Of a stretch of DNA of 64,000 bases, positions 22,591 through 34,400 are shown piece after piece. The stretch comes from Thuidium tamariscinum (taxonomy: Eukaryota > Streptophyta > Bryopsida > Hypnales > Thuidiaceae). The stretch is taken from positions 39,275,082 through 39,339,081 of the forward strand of contig OX344751.2 of assembly GCA_947034885.2 (NCBI GenBank), written 5' to 3'. Numbering within the stretch: position 1 is the first letter of the stretch; each line of letters starts with the position of its first letter. The notes under the pieces were generated by a model that saw nothing but the letters and a program-made list of their open reading frames with translations, did no database searches and was not told the origin of the DNA. The position numbers and the translations under genes were made by a program.

Positions 22591-24789
22591 ATGGCATGTT
22601 ATGAAATTCTTAGAAATTTTCACACAATATAATTGAAATGTATAAAATTTTAATTCTGAAAAAATAATGAAAAATGGAACATAAAGAGTAATATGATGTA
22701 GGATGCTTCTTCAATGCAATGATCATGTAAGCTTAACTACTTACTACTATAGGTCATGCAAATTTGGTCAAATCTGAAATATTGCAGTAATGACTATAGT
22801 GAAGTTGTGAAGACCTTGCCAAAGGTTACAAAGTAAAAAATATCTATTGTTACAAAATTTTGAAAATTCTAAATGTTGTTAATAAAAGGGAATTTCACAC
22901 AAGATTTTTCACACATTTAACATTTAAGATATTAAATTAAACATCAATCATTTATTCAATGTCTAACTTTGGCTTGATTTAGATAAATTGACTAAAGATT
23001 ATAGTCCACAAATTCAAAGTGTGAAAAATAAAATAATTATTTGAAAAACTCTTATACTATTCTTCATCATTGGATGCATCCTCAATAGAAATTTCAAAGT
23101 AATTCAATATTTTTGTTATACTCACAAATTTATTCATTTTTTGCAATAAAGTTACATTTCAAGTGAAATTACTTGAAAATCTCGACATTGAATATTTCAG
23201 ATATAGGTTTTGATAAGAAATTCAAAAATTCTTTTATTTATGTTAAATAGTCAAATTGAACTAAAAATGATGTTTGACTACTATATGTGGCTATAGAACT
23301 AGTCCTTCATGATTTAATCCCTCAGTACTTGAACTTAAGATTGTAACATTATCATGTATCCCTCAATGTTCATGGTTATCTTTCACCAAAACACACTTGA
23401 ATACTATTGATTTAAGTGTAAAAGGCAACAATTAAAAAAATTACAATTGAAAATAGTATATCAATTCAAATATAAGATCTTGCACAAGACTTGAATGAAA
23501 ATGTATGGATTTCATCCACTTTGACTATGTAGATTGCAAGATATTAGTATTTGAAGTGGAAAAAAAACATTTTTTTTCACCTTGCTTTATTAGGTTTTTA
23601 GACCTTGGATCCTTTAATTTAAATTGTTTTGCTTCATAGAGTTTTTGAGGTTTAAGTCTTTATAGTAGAGGATTGAGTTGGAAATCAAAAGAAAAAAAAA
23701 AAAATCAGTAATTTTCCTTTTTTTTATTTCTTAAGTAGAAGTGGTGACAAGATCGAAGGAATTTTAAATAGTTCAAAAAAGGAATTGAAGCATGTTGATT
23801 CTAATGGTGCAATTGTTTTAGCAAATAATGTACATCTTATAGGCAATTTTGTTTTGAAAAATTGTTAAAATTGAATTTAGAAACAAATACTCAATATAAT
23901 TACTTTTTTAGAAAGATGCCTACAACAAGGCTCTTGATAACCTTCTCACCATCTATCCACTAAATTATTAAAAAAAATCAAGACTTTAGAAGGCTACAAA
24001 AAGCCTTCAAAGGACCCCAAATCTTACATTTTATCTTGCATTTATATTATTATTTTTCTATTACCACTCACTTTACGTTGGCATGTCGAATGTTTGTCAA
24101 TATCTAGGATGGTTAAAAATTCAAGTACTGCAAGCTTGATTCATTATCAAACACCTTGAAATCTGAAGCACCTTGCATTCTGAGCAAGTTGTTAAAAAAA
24201 TATAAAAAAGATAGTCCAATTACCATCCACCATCAAGAATATTCTTTGATGGCAATGTGAAAGACTTAATTCATTGACTTATGGTGAAGGTGGAAGATGA
24301 AGAGGTTGTTTTTATAATGAAGTCAATTGTCCATAATGAATCCTCAAAGGATTTGGGAGAATTTGAAGATGAGAGCTTGATTGCTCATTGTCAAAATGCA
24401 AAAAGTGTACTGGAAGTAGAATTTTGAACGTCATTTTAATATAATAGAATATCTTTTTTCAAGAAAATTTGGACTAAGTTTATTTTGGAAATTGAGCTTA
24501 GTTATATTTCTAGAAAAGTATTTGAGGTTTTGATACTTTAATTAAAAGTTATAAGCAAATTTTAGAGAAGGGTTGGAAGAGACATTTGTTTTTTACATTT
24601 TCAAACACCCTCTAGTTAAATTTTGTTCATAACTTTTTGAGAGAGGTTCTAATCCTCAAACAAATTTTAAGAGATAGAACTTTATTTTATTTTTTTTAAA
24701 TTTGAACTAAATGTTTTTGGAAATTGAGTTTTCTACTATTCAAAAATGAGGTTTGAAATCTGTTTTGAGCACAGTTTTTGCATTTTGAC
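22591..24789. other. AT-rich intergenic DNA, no gene recognised
   Basis: No open block larger than expected by chance, and no repeat partner elsewhere in the window was noticed. Probably old transposon remains. Confidence 0.5.
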
Positions 24790-25719
24790 TTAACCCCTAA
24801 AGTTCCATGACTATGTATTCACCAAAAATGCTCCAAAACTGCCATTTCTAGTACAACTACCAATTTTCTTGAAAAAAACAATTTTTGACATATGTAACCG
24901 TAGGATCTCGTAGTATAATGTCTAAACAACATGTGGTAAAAATTTCAGGAAATTCCACCATGTGGATCAAAAGATATAAGCATTCAAATTCACCAAAACC
25001 ATTTTTTCAATCCTACTAAAAACCGGGCAGCTGCACTTCACATGCTCACTTCTCAAAGAAAAAATGTTGAAAATGGTGGTGCTTCTTTGAATTCAGTTTC
25101 CTAAACAAGATGGGGATATGCTCAAAATTTCACATCATTTGGAATTGTACAACATATAGGAAAAAAATAGTAAGTAGAAAGAAGTAGAGAATGATTCATA
25201 ACACTAAATTGTTAAGAATTTAATTGTGGAATTAAAAAATGCCAATCCCAATGGTTGTAATGTTGTAACAATCAATCTCAATCCTAGGATTTTATTTTTT
25301 TCCAAAAATATTGAAAATTGAGTGAAATAAATGACTTCAAAGTTTTTTTAATAGTAGAGAATCCATAACTACCCGCAAACAAAAAAACCTCATAACTTTT
25401 GACTCTTTGATTGAAATAGAATGATTCAAAGCTTTCCACTTGTATATAAATGTAGAAAACTAGTTTAAAATTTTTATTTTTGAAAAAGGTGATTTTTTCT
25501 GATCTGCCCGGACTGCCCAGTTATGAAAAAAAGCAACATATTAGGCCATAACTTTTGACTCATATTTCCAAATGTCATGAAATTTGGTATACATGAAGAT
25601 ATTCCTCGCCCCCATCTTCTATTAAAATTTCAGCCCAAAATATTCAAATTTCCAATCACACGTACCTGCCCAAAATTTCTATACACCCAAAAAATGCATG
25701 TTGGTCCTTTAGGGGTTAA
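24790..25719 (+). mobile_element. TTAACCCCTAAA-type fold-back element, copy 1
   Basis: Starts TTAACCCCTAAAG (24790) and ends CTTTAGGGGTTAA (25719), a perfect 13-bp inverted pair. Interior segments such as TGGAATTGTACAACATATAG, ATGATTCAAAGCTTTCCA and CTGCCCGGACTGCCCAG recur in inverted order at 29113-29960. The last two also resemble the fold-back at 37535-39001. It is non-coding and no clear target duplication was identified. Confidence 0.65.
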
Positions 25720-26850
25720 CTATAAGTGATTGAGTTCCTATTAAGCCTAATTTTCATATTCCACATGAGTTGTTTTACCTACCATGCCTCTACTTGTATA
25801 AAAAGCTTTCTTTGCATCTTTAAATACATCAAATTAAATGGCTTTTGGTTTGAAGCTAGATGCCAAATTCATAAGACTTTATGAAATACTTTGGTATCCA
25901 AATTGATTAATAATCTCAAATGGATTTAGGACTTATTAGAAAATAGTACCTTTGCTACTTTTTCAAAAGTCAAATATTATAAACACCTAGTTGATGCAAT
26001 TCTTTAGGGTCACAAGTGCCATGGAAATCCTAAGAGATGTCACTACTTGAGTACTTGGTAGCTCTTCAAAAGCATAATTTTTTTTCTAATGAATCAAAAA
26101 TCTAAAAAAGACACAATTATATTCAATTAGTAAAAAAAATTTAATTAGATTTGAAATATTACCATTTTTTTCTATTGCTAACAATTGAGCATATAGAACT
26201 TAGAAGGTCATAAAAAAATTTCCCAAGTACCAAATGACAAAAATTATAGAATGTCATGGACATAAGAAGAAGCTTCTTAAGAAACTTCGTCTTTAGTAAA
26301 ACTAGAAGTAGAAGATTATTTTTAATAAAAATAAAAATAAAAATAATAGTGAAAGCTTGTAGAATAAGTTTAGGACTCGGGGGGGAGGCAATGAGCGCAC
26401 AGAGTAGCAATATAGGTGCGAACAAATGATAGGTTATTTTAAAATCATAGGGCCAAAAAATTATAAAAGGGCTTAGAGTAATATAGGGTATAGAAAATGA
26501 CATTGGAAGTGTTTAAAGTAATATAGGGTACAGATTAATAGGCCCCATTAGAAATTGCATTAGTCCTAATATAGCCCCCTATATATTAATTTTATTGACC
26601 AAAGGTCTGAAAAAGCTACTTTCTCTAATACTTTGTGAGTGGCATATTCTTAAGAATTAAAAAATTAAAAATTCCTATTACTAGGAACATAATTTATACT
26701 ATAGCAAATATACTTATAGTTCAATTACTTCTTTAGGATCCTTCGTGTGACTTAACTACTGTACTCTTAGAACTTGATATTGTATAGTGTACACAACTGG
26801 CAAAGAGATTTATTGTCTCTCTACTTACAGAGTACTATACTGTGCGTTGG
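25720..26850. other. AT-rich intergenic DNA with short repeats
   Basis: Contains an AAAAATA-type microsatellite near 26325-26345. The phrase GTAATATAGGGTA occurs twice at about 26477 and 26519, which looks like a small local duplication. No gene was recognised. The minus-strand frame at 26503-26159 is low-complexity, AT-driven and hydrophobic, and is not supported. Confidence 0.5.
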
Positions 26851-27535
26851 GTTTACCGTTACTGGACTTACTGCAGCCGGTTAACTCCGTCACCAATCTG
26901 GTTTAAGGTTTGGGTTTAGGGAAGTCGAAGTTGCCTCGCCAAACTTACCGTTGTGTGTGTGCAAGAAGATAGTTTTGTTTTCATACAAGTGTTTAGGGTT
27001 CTGGAATTGCCTTTCCGTGCGCTTTCTTCTACATGCTGTTACTCTTGAATCTCTGTGTCAAGGGTTTAGGATTCTCGGGTGCGGATGATGGCGCTAAATT
27101 TTAAAATTCGGCTATATTCGGTGGAAGAGGATGGTGGGCGACCGGAGCTACTGAGTCCGTTCTTCTGCCATTTAGGTGACTCCCAGAGTTTGCTGCACTC
27201 CGTATTGCAGTGGCCGAATTCCAACAGGTTAAGAGAAGACCCATCTCTCACCGAACTTCACGAGCTCGTGCCCGAGACATGTCATTCATGTTCTCAATGT
27301 ATGAGAGTGCTTTATTTTTGCTTTCTCGCACATGGGAATTTGAGTAGGACATCAGTGAGGGACTGTGGTCCAAATCTTTGGCGAACCTGTCCATTACTGA
27401 GCTGTAGGCATTGCGTACCATTTTGCAAAATGGTTGGGCTCGGAAGGAGGTTGAAGTTCCCCGTAGAGGCAAAGTGCAGCCTTCCGGCCGTGTTTGGGTT
27501 ACGCCATCCCACCGTCCTATCTGATCAGGTATGAA
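26851..27535 (+). other. GC-richer, exon-like island of unknown product
   Basis: A frame is open from the ATG pair at 27085/27088 to a perfect-looking donor (GATCAG|GTATGA at 27529). It could encode about 148 residues beginning MMALNFKIRLYSVEEDGG. An internal donor (CATTTAG|GTGACT at about 27175) would make a shorter first exon. Upstream sequence (26880-27080) has promoter-like composition with several AGGGTTTAGG phrases, common near plant transcription starts. No family was recognised and no following exon could be joined. It may be a gene relic, a captured fragment or a non-coding transcript. Confidence 0.3.
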
Positions 27536-29112
27536 TTTCTTTTGATTTCTTTTTGCATATGTTCTTCATGTGTTGTTCATTTCTCATTTTCCCTTAGAAT
27601 TTCAATTGTGTGTGTTTGCTACAATTGTGTATGTTTGCAATTATGTGTGTTGGCATCAATTGCAATTGTGTGCGTTTGCAATTGTATGTGCTGCAAGTGT
27701 ATGATGCAATTGTCTGTGTTTGCTGCAATGCAGGCTTACATTTGAAGACAATTTTGAATGGTGGTTATGCTACAAAATGTTAGGGTGAAGGTGCAAACTT
27801 TCAGTTTTTCTTAGAATGTATGCACATTTTGGGTGCACCCTTTGTGATCTTAAATACAATGACATTATATTTTTTACTCCATATTTCGGCTTTGAAACTG
27901 TTTGATGTTTGTTGTGTTTCCTAATGCCATATTGTATGACAATGAGCTTCCAAATTGTAATGACTTCACATTTTCTACAATTGGATACGCATTTGTAAAT
28001 TTTCAAATTAGTAATATCATTGTAACTCCATTTACAAAAAAAGCTTTCTTTTGCCAATTTCTACTGTAACTTGAAAGCATCATGAACTACATTCACTTTC
28101 ATATATGTGTTTTTGTGATTTCATGTAGGCTGAATAATATAGTAGAATATTGTTTTTAATCTAAAATACCATATAGTTTATTCCTAGATAGTTGGAATTT
28201 AAAGTAATACAAGCCCCTTTTCTATTATCTCAAATTAAAAAATTACATAATAATAGCATGTAAAAGAAAAAAAGAAAGAAAGTAATACCCCCCTTTAAAA
28301 CAGTGGTTGGTCGCACCTATATCCTTATTTTTTTAAGGCACTACCCCCCCCCCCCCGAGGTTTAGGACCATCTAGTATAAATAAGAGTGGAGGCTCAGAG
28401 AGTCTCCTTAGTCTCGACAACTCCTCATGTCATCTTGTTCTTGGTTCGGAGCCTCAACTCTTAGTTTGCAATCTATTTTCTGTATTTTTGTCCTCTAAAA
28501 TTCATTTTGTCTTGAAATTAACTATTCTCTCACATCTCTTTCAAAATCTTGCTTAAAAAATCTGTTTTATTTTAGTCCATCCCTAACATCCAAAGCTAGT
28601 ACAGAAAAAGCTTCAAATTAGTTTTATTAAAGCTTCAAATTCATAATTAAATTTTAACTCATAAGAACTCACCCAAAATTCTAAGAAAAACATTATAAGA
28701 TTTGAATTTTTAGAGGTTCAAAAATCATAAGTGATTACTAGCTAGGAACTTTGTCCTTCTATGACTTTTTGAGTACTATAGCCATTTAAACTCTTAAAAG
28801 TAGCTTCTATCAATGCAAAGGCTCCTCTCCATTTGTCCACAACTAATAATTGTAATTCATCCAATTAAATATTTAAACCATTGATTTGAGTGGAACATTA
28901 TTTTCCGTTCCATTGATGTACCAATGCCATATTATTTTTCTTGAATATTAACTACATTAAGTGCACTTGTCAATTTACCAAGAAAAAAGTCAATAGAACC
29001 AAAGATATTCTTAAAACTAACTCTCAAAGATGTTAATTATATGTAATCTAAAAGCATCCCTTGAAATTTTGTCATAAGACCACTGAAAAGATGCTACAAA
29101 AGGCTTTAGGCT
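27536..29112. other. AT-rich region with TGTGTTTGCAAT repeats and LTR-like fragment
   Basis: At 27604-27730 variants of TGCAATTGTGTGTGTTTGC are loosely repeated. Around 28330-28440 a poly-C run is followed by a TATAAATAAG box and a GGAGGCTCAGAGAGTCTCC phrase, reminiscent of an LTR promoter, but no matching second LTR, primer site or protein was found. No gene was recognised. Confidence 0.4.
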
Positions 29113-29960
29113 TTAACCCCTAAAGGACTAGCTTACTAAATTTGGCAATATAGCAATTTTTGGTATGTATATGTTACTAGAGATTTTCATATAGTTTGAA
29201 ACTAAATTTTAATAGAAAGTAGGGACATGGAATATCTTTCATGTGTACTAAAAATCATAACATTTGGAAACATGAGTCAAAAGCTATGGCCTAGTATGTT
29301 ATTTTTTTTTGTAAGTGGGAAATTCGGGCACATTCAAAAAAATCACTTTTGCCATAAACAAAAATTTGAAATTGGTTTTCTTCATTTATATATGGATGGA
29401 AAGCTTTGAATCATTCCATTTCAACCAATGAGTCAAAAATTACGACACACTTTTATTTGTAGGCAGATATAGATTTTCTACTCTAAAATAAACTTTGGAG
29501 TCCTTTATTTCACTCAATTTTCAATATTTTTTGAAAAAAATAAAATCATTTGTATTTTGAATCATTTTCTACTTCTATTTTATTTACTATTTTTTTCCTA
29601 TATGTTGTACAATTCTAAATAATTTGAAACGTTTTAGGTAAGTACCCTACTTGAGTATTACATCGCAACAATGAATTCAAAGAGGCACAATCGTTTTGGA
29701 CCATTTTCATATGATTTTCACCTTCTAAAGCATAGTTGCCCTACTTTTTGTAGGGTAAAAAAAAAATGATTTTTGAGCATTCAAACGTTAATATCTTGCA
29801 ATCTACATGGTGAAAAACTCTGGAAATTTTTGAACATGTTTTCAAACCAATTTATTACAATATACTATGGTTACAATCTCAAAAAATATTTTTATTTATT
29901 TTTTGGTATTGGTACTAAAAATGGTAGTTTTTGACATAGTCAGAGAACCTAAGACGTTAA
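29113..29960 (-). mobile_element. TTAACCCCTAAA-type fold-back element, copy 2 (decayed)
   Basis: Begins TTAACCCCTAAAGGACTAGC at 29113. Its interior is the reverse complement of 24790-25719 over most of its length (for example TATGTTGTACAATTC at about 29598 and CAAAGAGGCACAATCG at about 29678). The distal end is degenerate (CCTAAGACGTTAA at 29960). About 850 bp, non-coding. Confidence 0.6.
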
Positions 29961-30557
29961 AGATGATGAGATTTTTACAATTGCCATGGTGGTCTAGTTT
30001 AATGAAGTGTCAAGAATATAGCAAATTCTAGAAGATGGTAGGATGTCAGAGGTTGCAATTCTCTCCACCTATGACTATTGTCAAATACTCAAGTAGAATG
30101 AAGCACATTTCTTCCAAATGATTAGGCAATGAATTGCTCATCACTAACAATCTTGTTGTTTTTGGTGAGCATGAATGTTAGCTCCTAGAAACTATTGAGA
30201 GAATGTTGTGGATGATGATGGGACAACCAATTTCCAACCACTTAAGCAATTGACCATATTTGAAGTGTGAATATTTTTAATTGGAAATTTTTCACCATGT
30301 ATAGCAATAGATTTCAAAAGAAACCCATAATTTTTTACCATTAATTTTCTAGGTGAAAATTATGTTTATCTCATACTAGTAATATAGATTTGTCCTATTT
30401 CCAACCAAGGGCCAATCACAAAATTAGAAGTCATGGAGCATGCACCATAACTAATCATTTACTCATCTCTCCCTGCACGGATAGAGAGGAACATGTAGTG
30501 CCAAAATAGGAGGGTTAACTCCCGTTGTGCTAGAGAACCGTTTTTTCCCCAGATACG
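29961..30557. other. AT-rich intergenic DNA, no gene recognised
   Basis: Nothing beyond AT-rich, stop-dense sequence is visible. Composition becomes GC-richer after about 30460, where the next gene-like island begins. Confidence 0.5.
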
Positions 30558-30842
30558 TTATTTCCCTGGGGAGCTTGTTTCACAAACCACTGGAGGTGCC
30601 ACCAAAGATGCTCTTAAAACTTTAGCCGAGAATGCCGCTGAAACCTGAACCGAGATCTTTGCAGGATCATTTCCATGCACAGAAGAAACAAGGAACCCCC
30701 TGAGGTTGATAATGCGCCTTGCCGCCCTTGCATGATGGCTTTGTGGAGCGAGCAATGGGGCCATGAACTGGCGAAGCGTGGACAGCCACGGGGGGGAACG
30801 TGTGGACCACTCTACTGCACGTCGACACATTCCTTTATTCAA
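30558..30842 (-). other. Open reading block of unknown product, possible terminal exon
   Basis: A minus-strand frame runs from about 30842 to the stop at 30558 with balanced codon use and GC unlike the AT-rich flank. It reads Arg/Ala-rich (SHHARAARRIINLRGFLVS, then KISVQVSAAFSAKVLRASLV). It may be the last exon of a gene or a gene fragment, since no clear upstream exon was found. It lies downstream of the F-box/kelch gene on the same strand, about 0.8 kb past its stop. I do not recognise it. Confidence 0.3.
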
Positions 30843-31635
30843 TTGCTGCGCTGACTGACTCGCATGAAAAAAAAGGTTTCAAAACATGCACACCATTGAA
30901 ATCAGACAAAAATCACATGCACGCCGAGGACAAGTCAGATCACATTATGGAGCTGGGCGATAATATAATATCTTCAGTTATTAAGAGACCCAAAAGGATT
31001 TGTATCAGGAGGAATTCAAGCATCAACACCTCGAATGTCCTGGCAATCATTGTTGAGAACAACAGCCTTCGTCAACAAGATGGACAGCATTCCACAGGCA
31101 ACCATGGCAGCGTGACGCAACGAAATAGAAGCAATGTCTGAGATTCTGCAAAACCATAACATACTCGTGTCTCACACAATTTCAAAGCCAGGGACACGAG
31201 CAGGAAGCCGAACAAACACTGCAAAACGGAAAACATGTTAATTACATTTTCAAATCTCGGGGTAGTAAACTCAGTGGCTGCACCAAAAGATCAGATAAAA
31301 CGAAGGAATTAGTGCTAATTTAAACCATCACAAAATTATCTGGACAGACAAGAAGAAACAGTAACAGAAGTATCAAGACGTAACCCTCACGAAGGGCTTT
31401 ACTTAAAATGTGTACAAGATGGACGTTGCAGGCTAATTAGTCTCCCATGGAGCTTGTCAACACCCTACCTGGGGCATCTAAAGCCAAGCCAAACCAAACC
31501 CTAGACGAGGTCTCCTATGGCCATCACTGTAATACCTCTAAACTCTTGCATTATACCAGATTATACCTCGCACCTGATGGTTTTTCAAAACGATAGGGTT
31601 TTCCATTTGTACAACGATGATATCTGCGATGGTGG
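30843..31635 (-). other. 3' flank and probable 3' UTR of the F-box/kelch gene
   Basis: Moderate GC with no supported ORF. The minus-strand transcript of the kelch gene must end somewhere here. AATAAA-like signals are not decisive. The open frame at 30800-31141 (+) has no motif and is probably chance. Confidence 0.45.
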
Positions 31636-33048
31636 TCAGGGGACTAACTGCAGAACGTACATCTCGGCATCAAACCCCAGACCCGTGGCACCTGGTAAAA
31701 CTTCCCCATCGACCATACCTCCGAACACAAGGATGGAATGGCCAGATTCCAGGGCACACGCTCCGTGGAAGGACCGCTTTCTGGGAAGCTGACCACACTG
31801 TTTGAGTTTCTTCCAAAACCGGGGTGCCAATTTGTCTTCAGTCAGAGATTTCTGCGGATAACTCGTCATGCATGAGGATCCATAGCCTACCTGCACACCG
31901 GCTCTAGGGTCAAGTACCCAAATATCCCCTTTCCGCGATCTCCGAGCATCCTCACCTCCAAAAATCAAAATTCTGCCACCAAAGAGAAGTGTGGCAGAGT
32001 GGCCTGCTCGTGCAGCAGGACAGTCATTCATAGGTTGGAGTTCACAAGGCCGCAATTCCACCCAATGTGCATAATCACCCTCCATGTCCAGTAGCCAAAC
32101 ATCATTCAAGACTTCGAAGCGAGTTCCCCGTCCACCAAAGAGGATCATTTTCCTGCCTCCTATCCATGTCAGTGAATGCCCTGACCGAGCAGGTGGTGAA
32201 ATGGGAGTGATGACCTCCTGCCAAATTGGAGGTCCCTCTGACAAATCCAAGAGCCACGTATCCCCAAGCCTGTTGCCCTCCGAATCAATTCCTCCAAATA
32301 TGACTGCCCTATTGTCTCCACCATAAGATCCTGCATGAGCCCCGCGGGGAGGAGGCGACGCCAGAATATCAAGCATCTCCCACATAGGACACTCGCGTGT
32401 GTGTCGCCCAAGGCCCCTATTGATCCAAGTATCGCATTGACGTTCTCCTTTGTCAGTGATCCCTCCAAACAACACAAGCACGTCATTGACGACAGTGCAA
32501 CTTTGGCCGAATCGTCCAGTTGGGCTGCCAACAGTACTCTGATGCCACACAATACCATCCGAGATTTCCGTGGGGAGAGATGCGACCCATGTGTCGTCAA
32601 GATGACGCCCTCCTTGGCACCCGCCACCGAAAACGGTCACCTTGCCTGCAACGGTGTTGAGAGAGTGCGAAGCGCGCGGCGCAGGTAACACATCGCCTTG
32701 GTCTACTTTGCGCCACGAACCAGCCTTGAGCATCAGCATTTGCCTGTAAACTCTCTTCCATCGCTTCTTGTCTTTCCCAAGCATCGGCCATGCTTGAACT
32801 GCGCGGCTGCCCCATTCGCGAGTGCAAATAAAGGCCCAGAGATCGTCTCCCTCGGCGATGTCCAAGAACCTCTTACATGTGAGCCCAAATGCAATTATGG
32901 ATTGCACGGGAAGGAACTGTAAGATGGTCACAATCTGATCGAAGCTCAGGGAGGAGATGCCGCACTGTGCTGAGGATGAGTTCCGGCCATTGCTGCCATC
33001 CTGCAACACCTTCATTACCATGTTCAGATCATCGCTTTGCAAACACAT
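31636..33048 (-). CDS. F-box/kelch-repeat protein (At1g51550-like), intronless
   Basis: F-box/kelch proteins are substrate receptors of SCF ubiquitin ligases: the F-box binds the SKP1 adaptor and the kelch propeller binds the target. The 470-residue product has an F-box at about 32-78 (SSLSFDQIVTILQFLPVQSI, then TCKRF, DDLWAFICTREWG). From about 125 to the end it has six kelch repeats, each with a conserved R-x-H or R-x-G-H lead, a GG doublet and a spaced W (for example RASHS..VFGGG..DDTW, RSGHS..LFGGR..NDVW, RAGHS..IFGGE..GDIW). There is no LOV domain, so it is not of the ZEITLUPE/FKF1 type. Order, length and lack of introns fit the At1g51550 group. The ATG at 33048 (MCLQSDDLNMVMK) was chosen. 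An in-frame upstream GTG is ignored because plants start at ATG. The region around the start codon has been duplicated upstream. The substrate is unknown. Confidence 0.92.
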   Translation of the reverse strand: MCLQSDDLNMVMKVLQDGSNGRNSSSAQCGISSLSFDQIVTILQFLPVQSIIAFGLTCKRFLDIAEGDDLWAFICTREWGSRAVQAWPMLGKDKKRWKRVYRQMLMLKAGSWRKVDQGDVLPAPRASHSLNTVAGKVTVFGGGCQGGRHLDDTWVASLPTEISDGIVWHQSTVGSPTGRFGQSCTVVNDVLVLFGGITDKGERQCDTWINRGLGRHTRECPMWEMLDILASPPPRGAHAGSYGGDNRAVIFGGIDSEGNRLGDTWLLDLSEGPPIWQEVITPISPPARSGHSLTWIGGRKMILFGGRGTRFEVLNDVWLLDMEGDYAHWVELRPCELQPMNDCPAARAGHSATLLFGGRILIFGGEDARRSRKGDIWVLDPRAGVQVGYGSSCMTSYPQKSLTEDKLAPRFWKKLKQCGQLPRKRSFHGACALESGHSILVFGGMVDGEVLPGATGLGFDAEMYVLQLVP

Positions 33049-33384
33049 GAGTCTTTCCAACTTGTACACAATCAGCAGCACATTCCAAAGTAGTCACCAC
33101 GCTTCTATCCCGCTCTCTTCAACCTGTCGGATCTGCCTGCCAGAGTATTTGATGATCTCCTTACCCTAGGTAATAAAGTCGCTGCCAAAAGACATTCAAC
33201 TTCTAAAGCTCAAGTGATTGCCACATCTTCATTACCATGATCAGATCATCTTTCTGCAAACACATGATGTCTGGCGAATTTGTACAAAATCAGCAGCGCA
33301 CTCCAAGCTCACGCTCTCTTCAACCTCTGCCAGTCGCATCTGCCTGCCAGAGTCTTCTGTTGTTCTCCCTCCCTAGGTAATAGA
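33009..33384 (-). repeat. Tandem duplication of the kelch gene start region
   Basis: 33009-33176 and 33226-33384 are diverged direct copies (offset 207-217 bp). Shared phrases in order are TTCATTACCATG, TCAGATCATC, GCAAACACATGA, TCAGCAGC, CTCTCTTCAACCT, ATCTGCCTGCCAGAGT and CCCTAGGTAATA. The downstream copy (in transcript terms) includes the authentic ATG. The upstream copy lies in the expected 5' UTR. Confidence 0.85.
33203..33265 (-). promoter_or_regulatory. Upstream ORF, duplicate of the kelch N-terminus
   Basis: In the upstream copy of the duplication the start codon is preserved. The frame reads MCLQKDDLIMVMKMWQSLEL and stops at TAG (33203-33205), against MCLQSDDLNMVMKVLQ in the gene. 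It is out of frame with the main ORF (offset 217) and ends 154 bp before the main ATG. If transcription starts upstream of 33265 this is a uORF that could lower or tune translation. The transcript start is not known. Confidence 0.55.
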
Positions 33385-34400
33385 ATTGCTCCAACAACCT
33401 TCCCCTTCCTCACAAGCGAAGGTAATGTCGAAACATCCTTGTCCAGAGTTTCTCATCAGTGTGAACACAGCCAACCTTCCTGTCCGAACCCTCACGCTTC
33501 AAGAAAACCAGATTCCTCTCCCAAGGATCGCCCCCGTGCCACTTCTTGGAGTACAATAATTTGCTCATGTATAACTACTGCAATTAAACTCCCACAGACG
33601 ACGCAAACCGGCCAAAACACATCCAACTTCTGAATCCCAAGCTCACATCGATAAACTGTCGGAATATATATTTCACGGACGAAGAAAAATGGCTCACAAA
33701 GACATTCCAACTTCCAATCTGATGGCACCACCAAACCTAATCTTGCTTCTCCTCCAAGCCACCGTCTCCTTCACATCTCGTTCCCGACACCCAACACTTT
33801 TTCAAAACTTCTCAAACCCAGACCGTCTCCACCACCGAGGTTCGCAAAATCGTCTTTCCCTTCCAAAAGACAGAACAGAGGCACCTCAAAACCGGTAATT
33901 ACCGTCTCCCTGCAACTCTGCGCACACAAAACCTCACGAGAACCTCACGAGAACCTCACGAGCGTCTGATGAACAGCTTTGAGGTGACGTCGCGGGCACG
34001 GCCAAGCGTTATCAATCCGACAACCAAGAGCCGCAAGCATTCACCAGAGCCGAACACTTGCGCAGCCGCAACAGGAGCTCCACTAAGTTAAGTTAACTTA
34101 GCGGCGAGGATTGGAGCATCGCTTGCTTGCAACACGGCCGCTGCTGCTGCAAAACAGGCGCCAGATACTTCCCCGAGACATGCAGCCAATAGTAAGGCGG
34201 AGCACTCATTCTTCTACCGCCATAGCCAACGAAATGCGAGCATTCCCTGCAACTTGCAACATCCGTCAGCCTCCAGGAAACAGCAGGGAGCCCTCGACGA
34301 CGGATTCATCTCGAACAGATGTCATCCATAAAATTGGCTAATTTGGATGGGTATCATCGTGACACGTAGGTACTCGCTTAAATATCTTGGATGTGAGTGT
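33385..34400 (-). other. 5' flank of the F-box/kelch gene
   Basis: GC-richer DNA without a supported ORF, probably promoter and 5' UTR. The phrase CCAAAAGACATTCAACTTCT (33184) recurs in changed form at about 33609 and 33697, so local duplication has occurred more than once. A perfect 11-bp tandem repeat lies at 33930-33962. Confidence 0.45.
33930..33962 (+). repeat. Three tandem copies of AACCTCACGAG
   Basis: Three perfect 11-bp units in a row, in the 5' flank of the kelch gene, about 0.9 kb upstream of its ATG. Confidence 0.85.

Noticed and set aside
26159..26503. 114-residue hydrophobic minus-strand ORF
   Set aside because: Phe/Ile/Leu-rich translation of AT-rich DNA including a microsatellite; no neighbouring signals.
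27604..27730. Loose TGTGTTTGCAAT repeats as a regulatory array
   Set aside because: Irregular unit and spacing; better explained as decayed microsatellite.
28330..28440. LTR retrotransposon end
   Set aside because: A TATA-like box alone; no second LTR, primer site or Gag/Pol similarity was found.
32169..32627. 152-residue minus-strand frame within the kelch gene
   Set aside because: Different frame of the same strand as a strongly supported gene; no domain of its own.
33280..33898. Open frames on + in the kelch 5' flank
   Set aside because: Low-complexity Ser/His/Pro-rich translations on the strand opposite to the gene, with no motif. They arise from pyrimidine-rich 5' UTR or promoter sequence.
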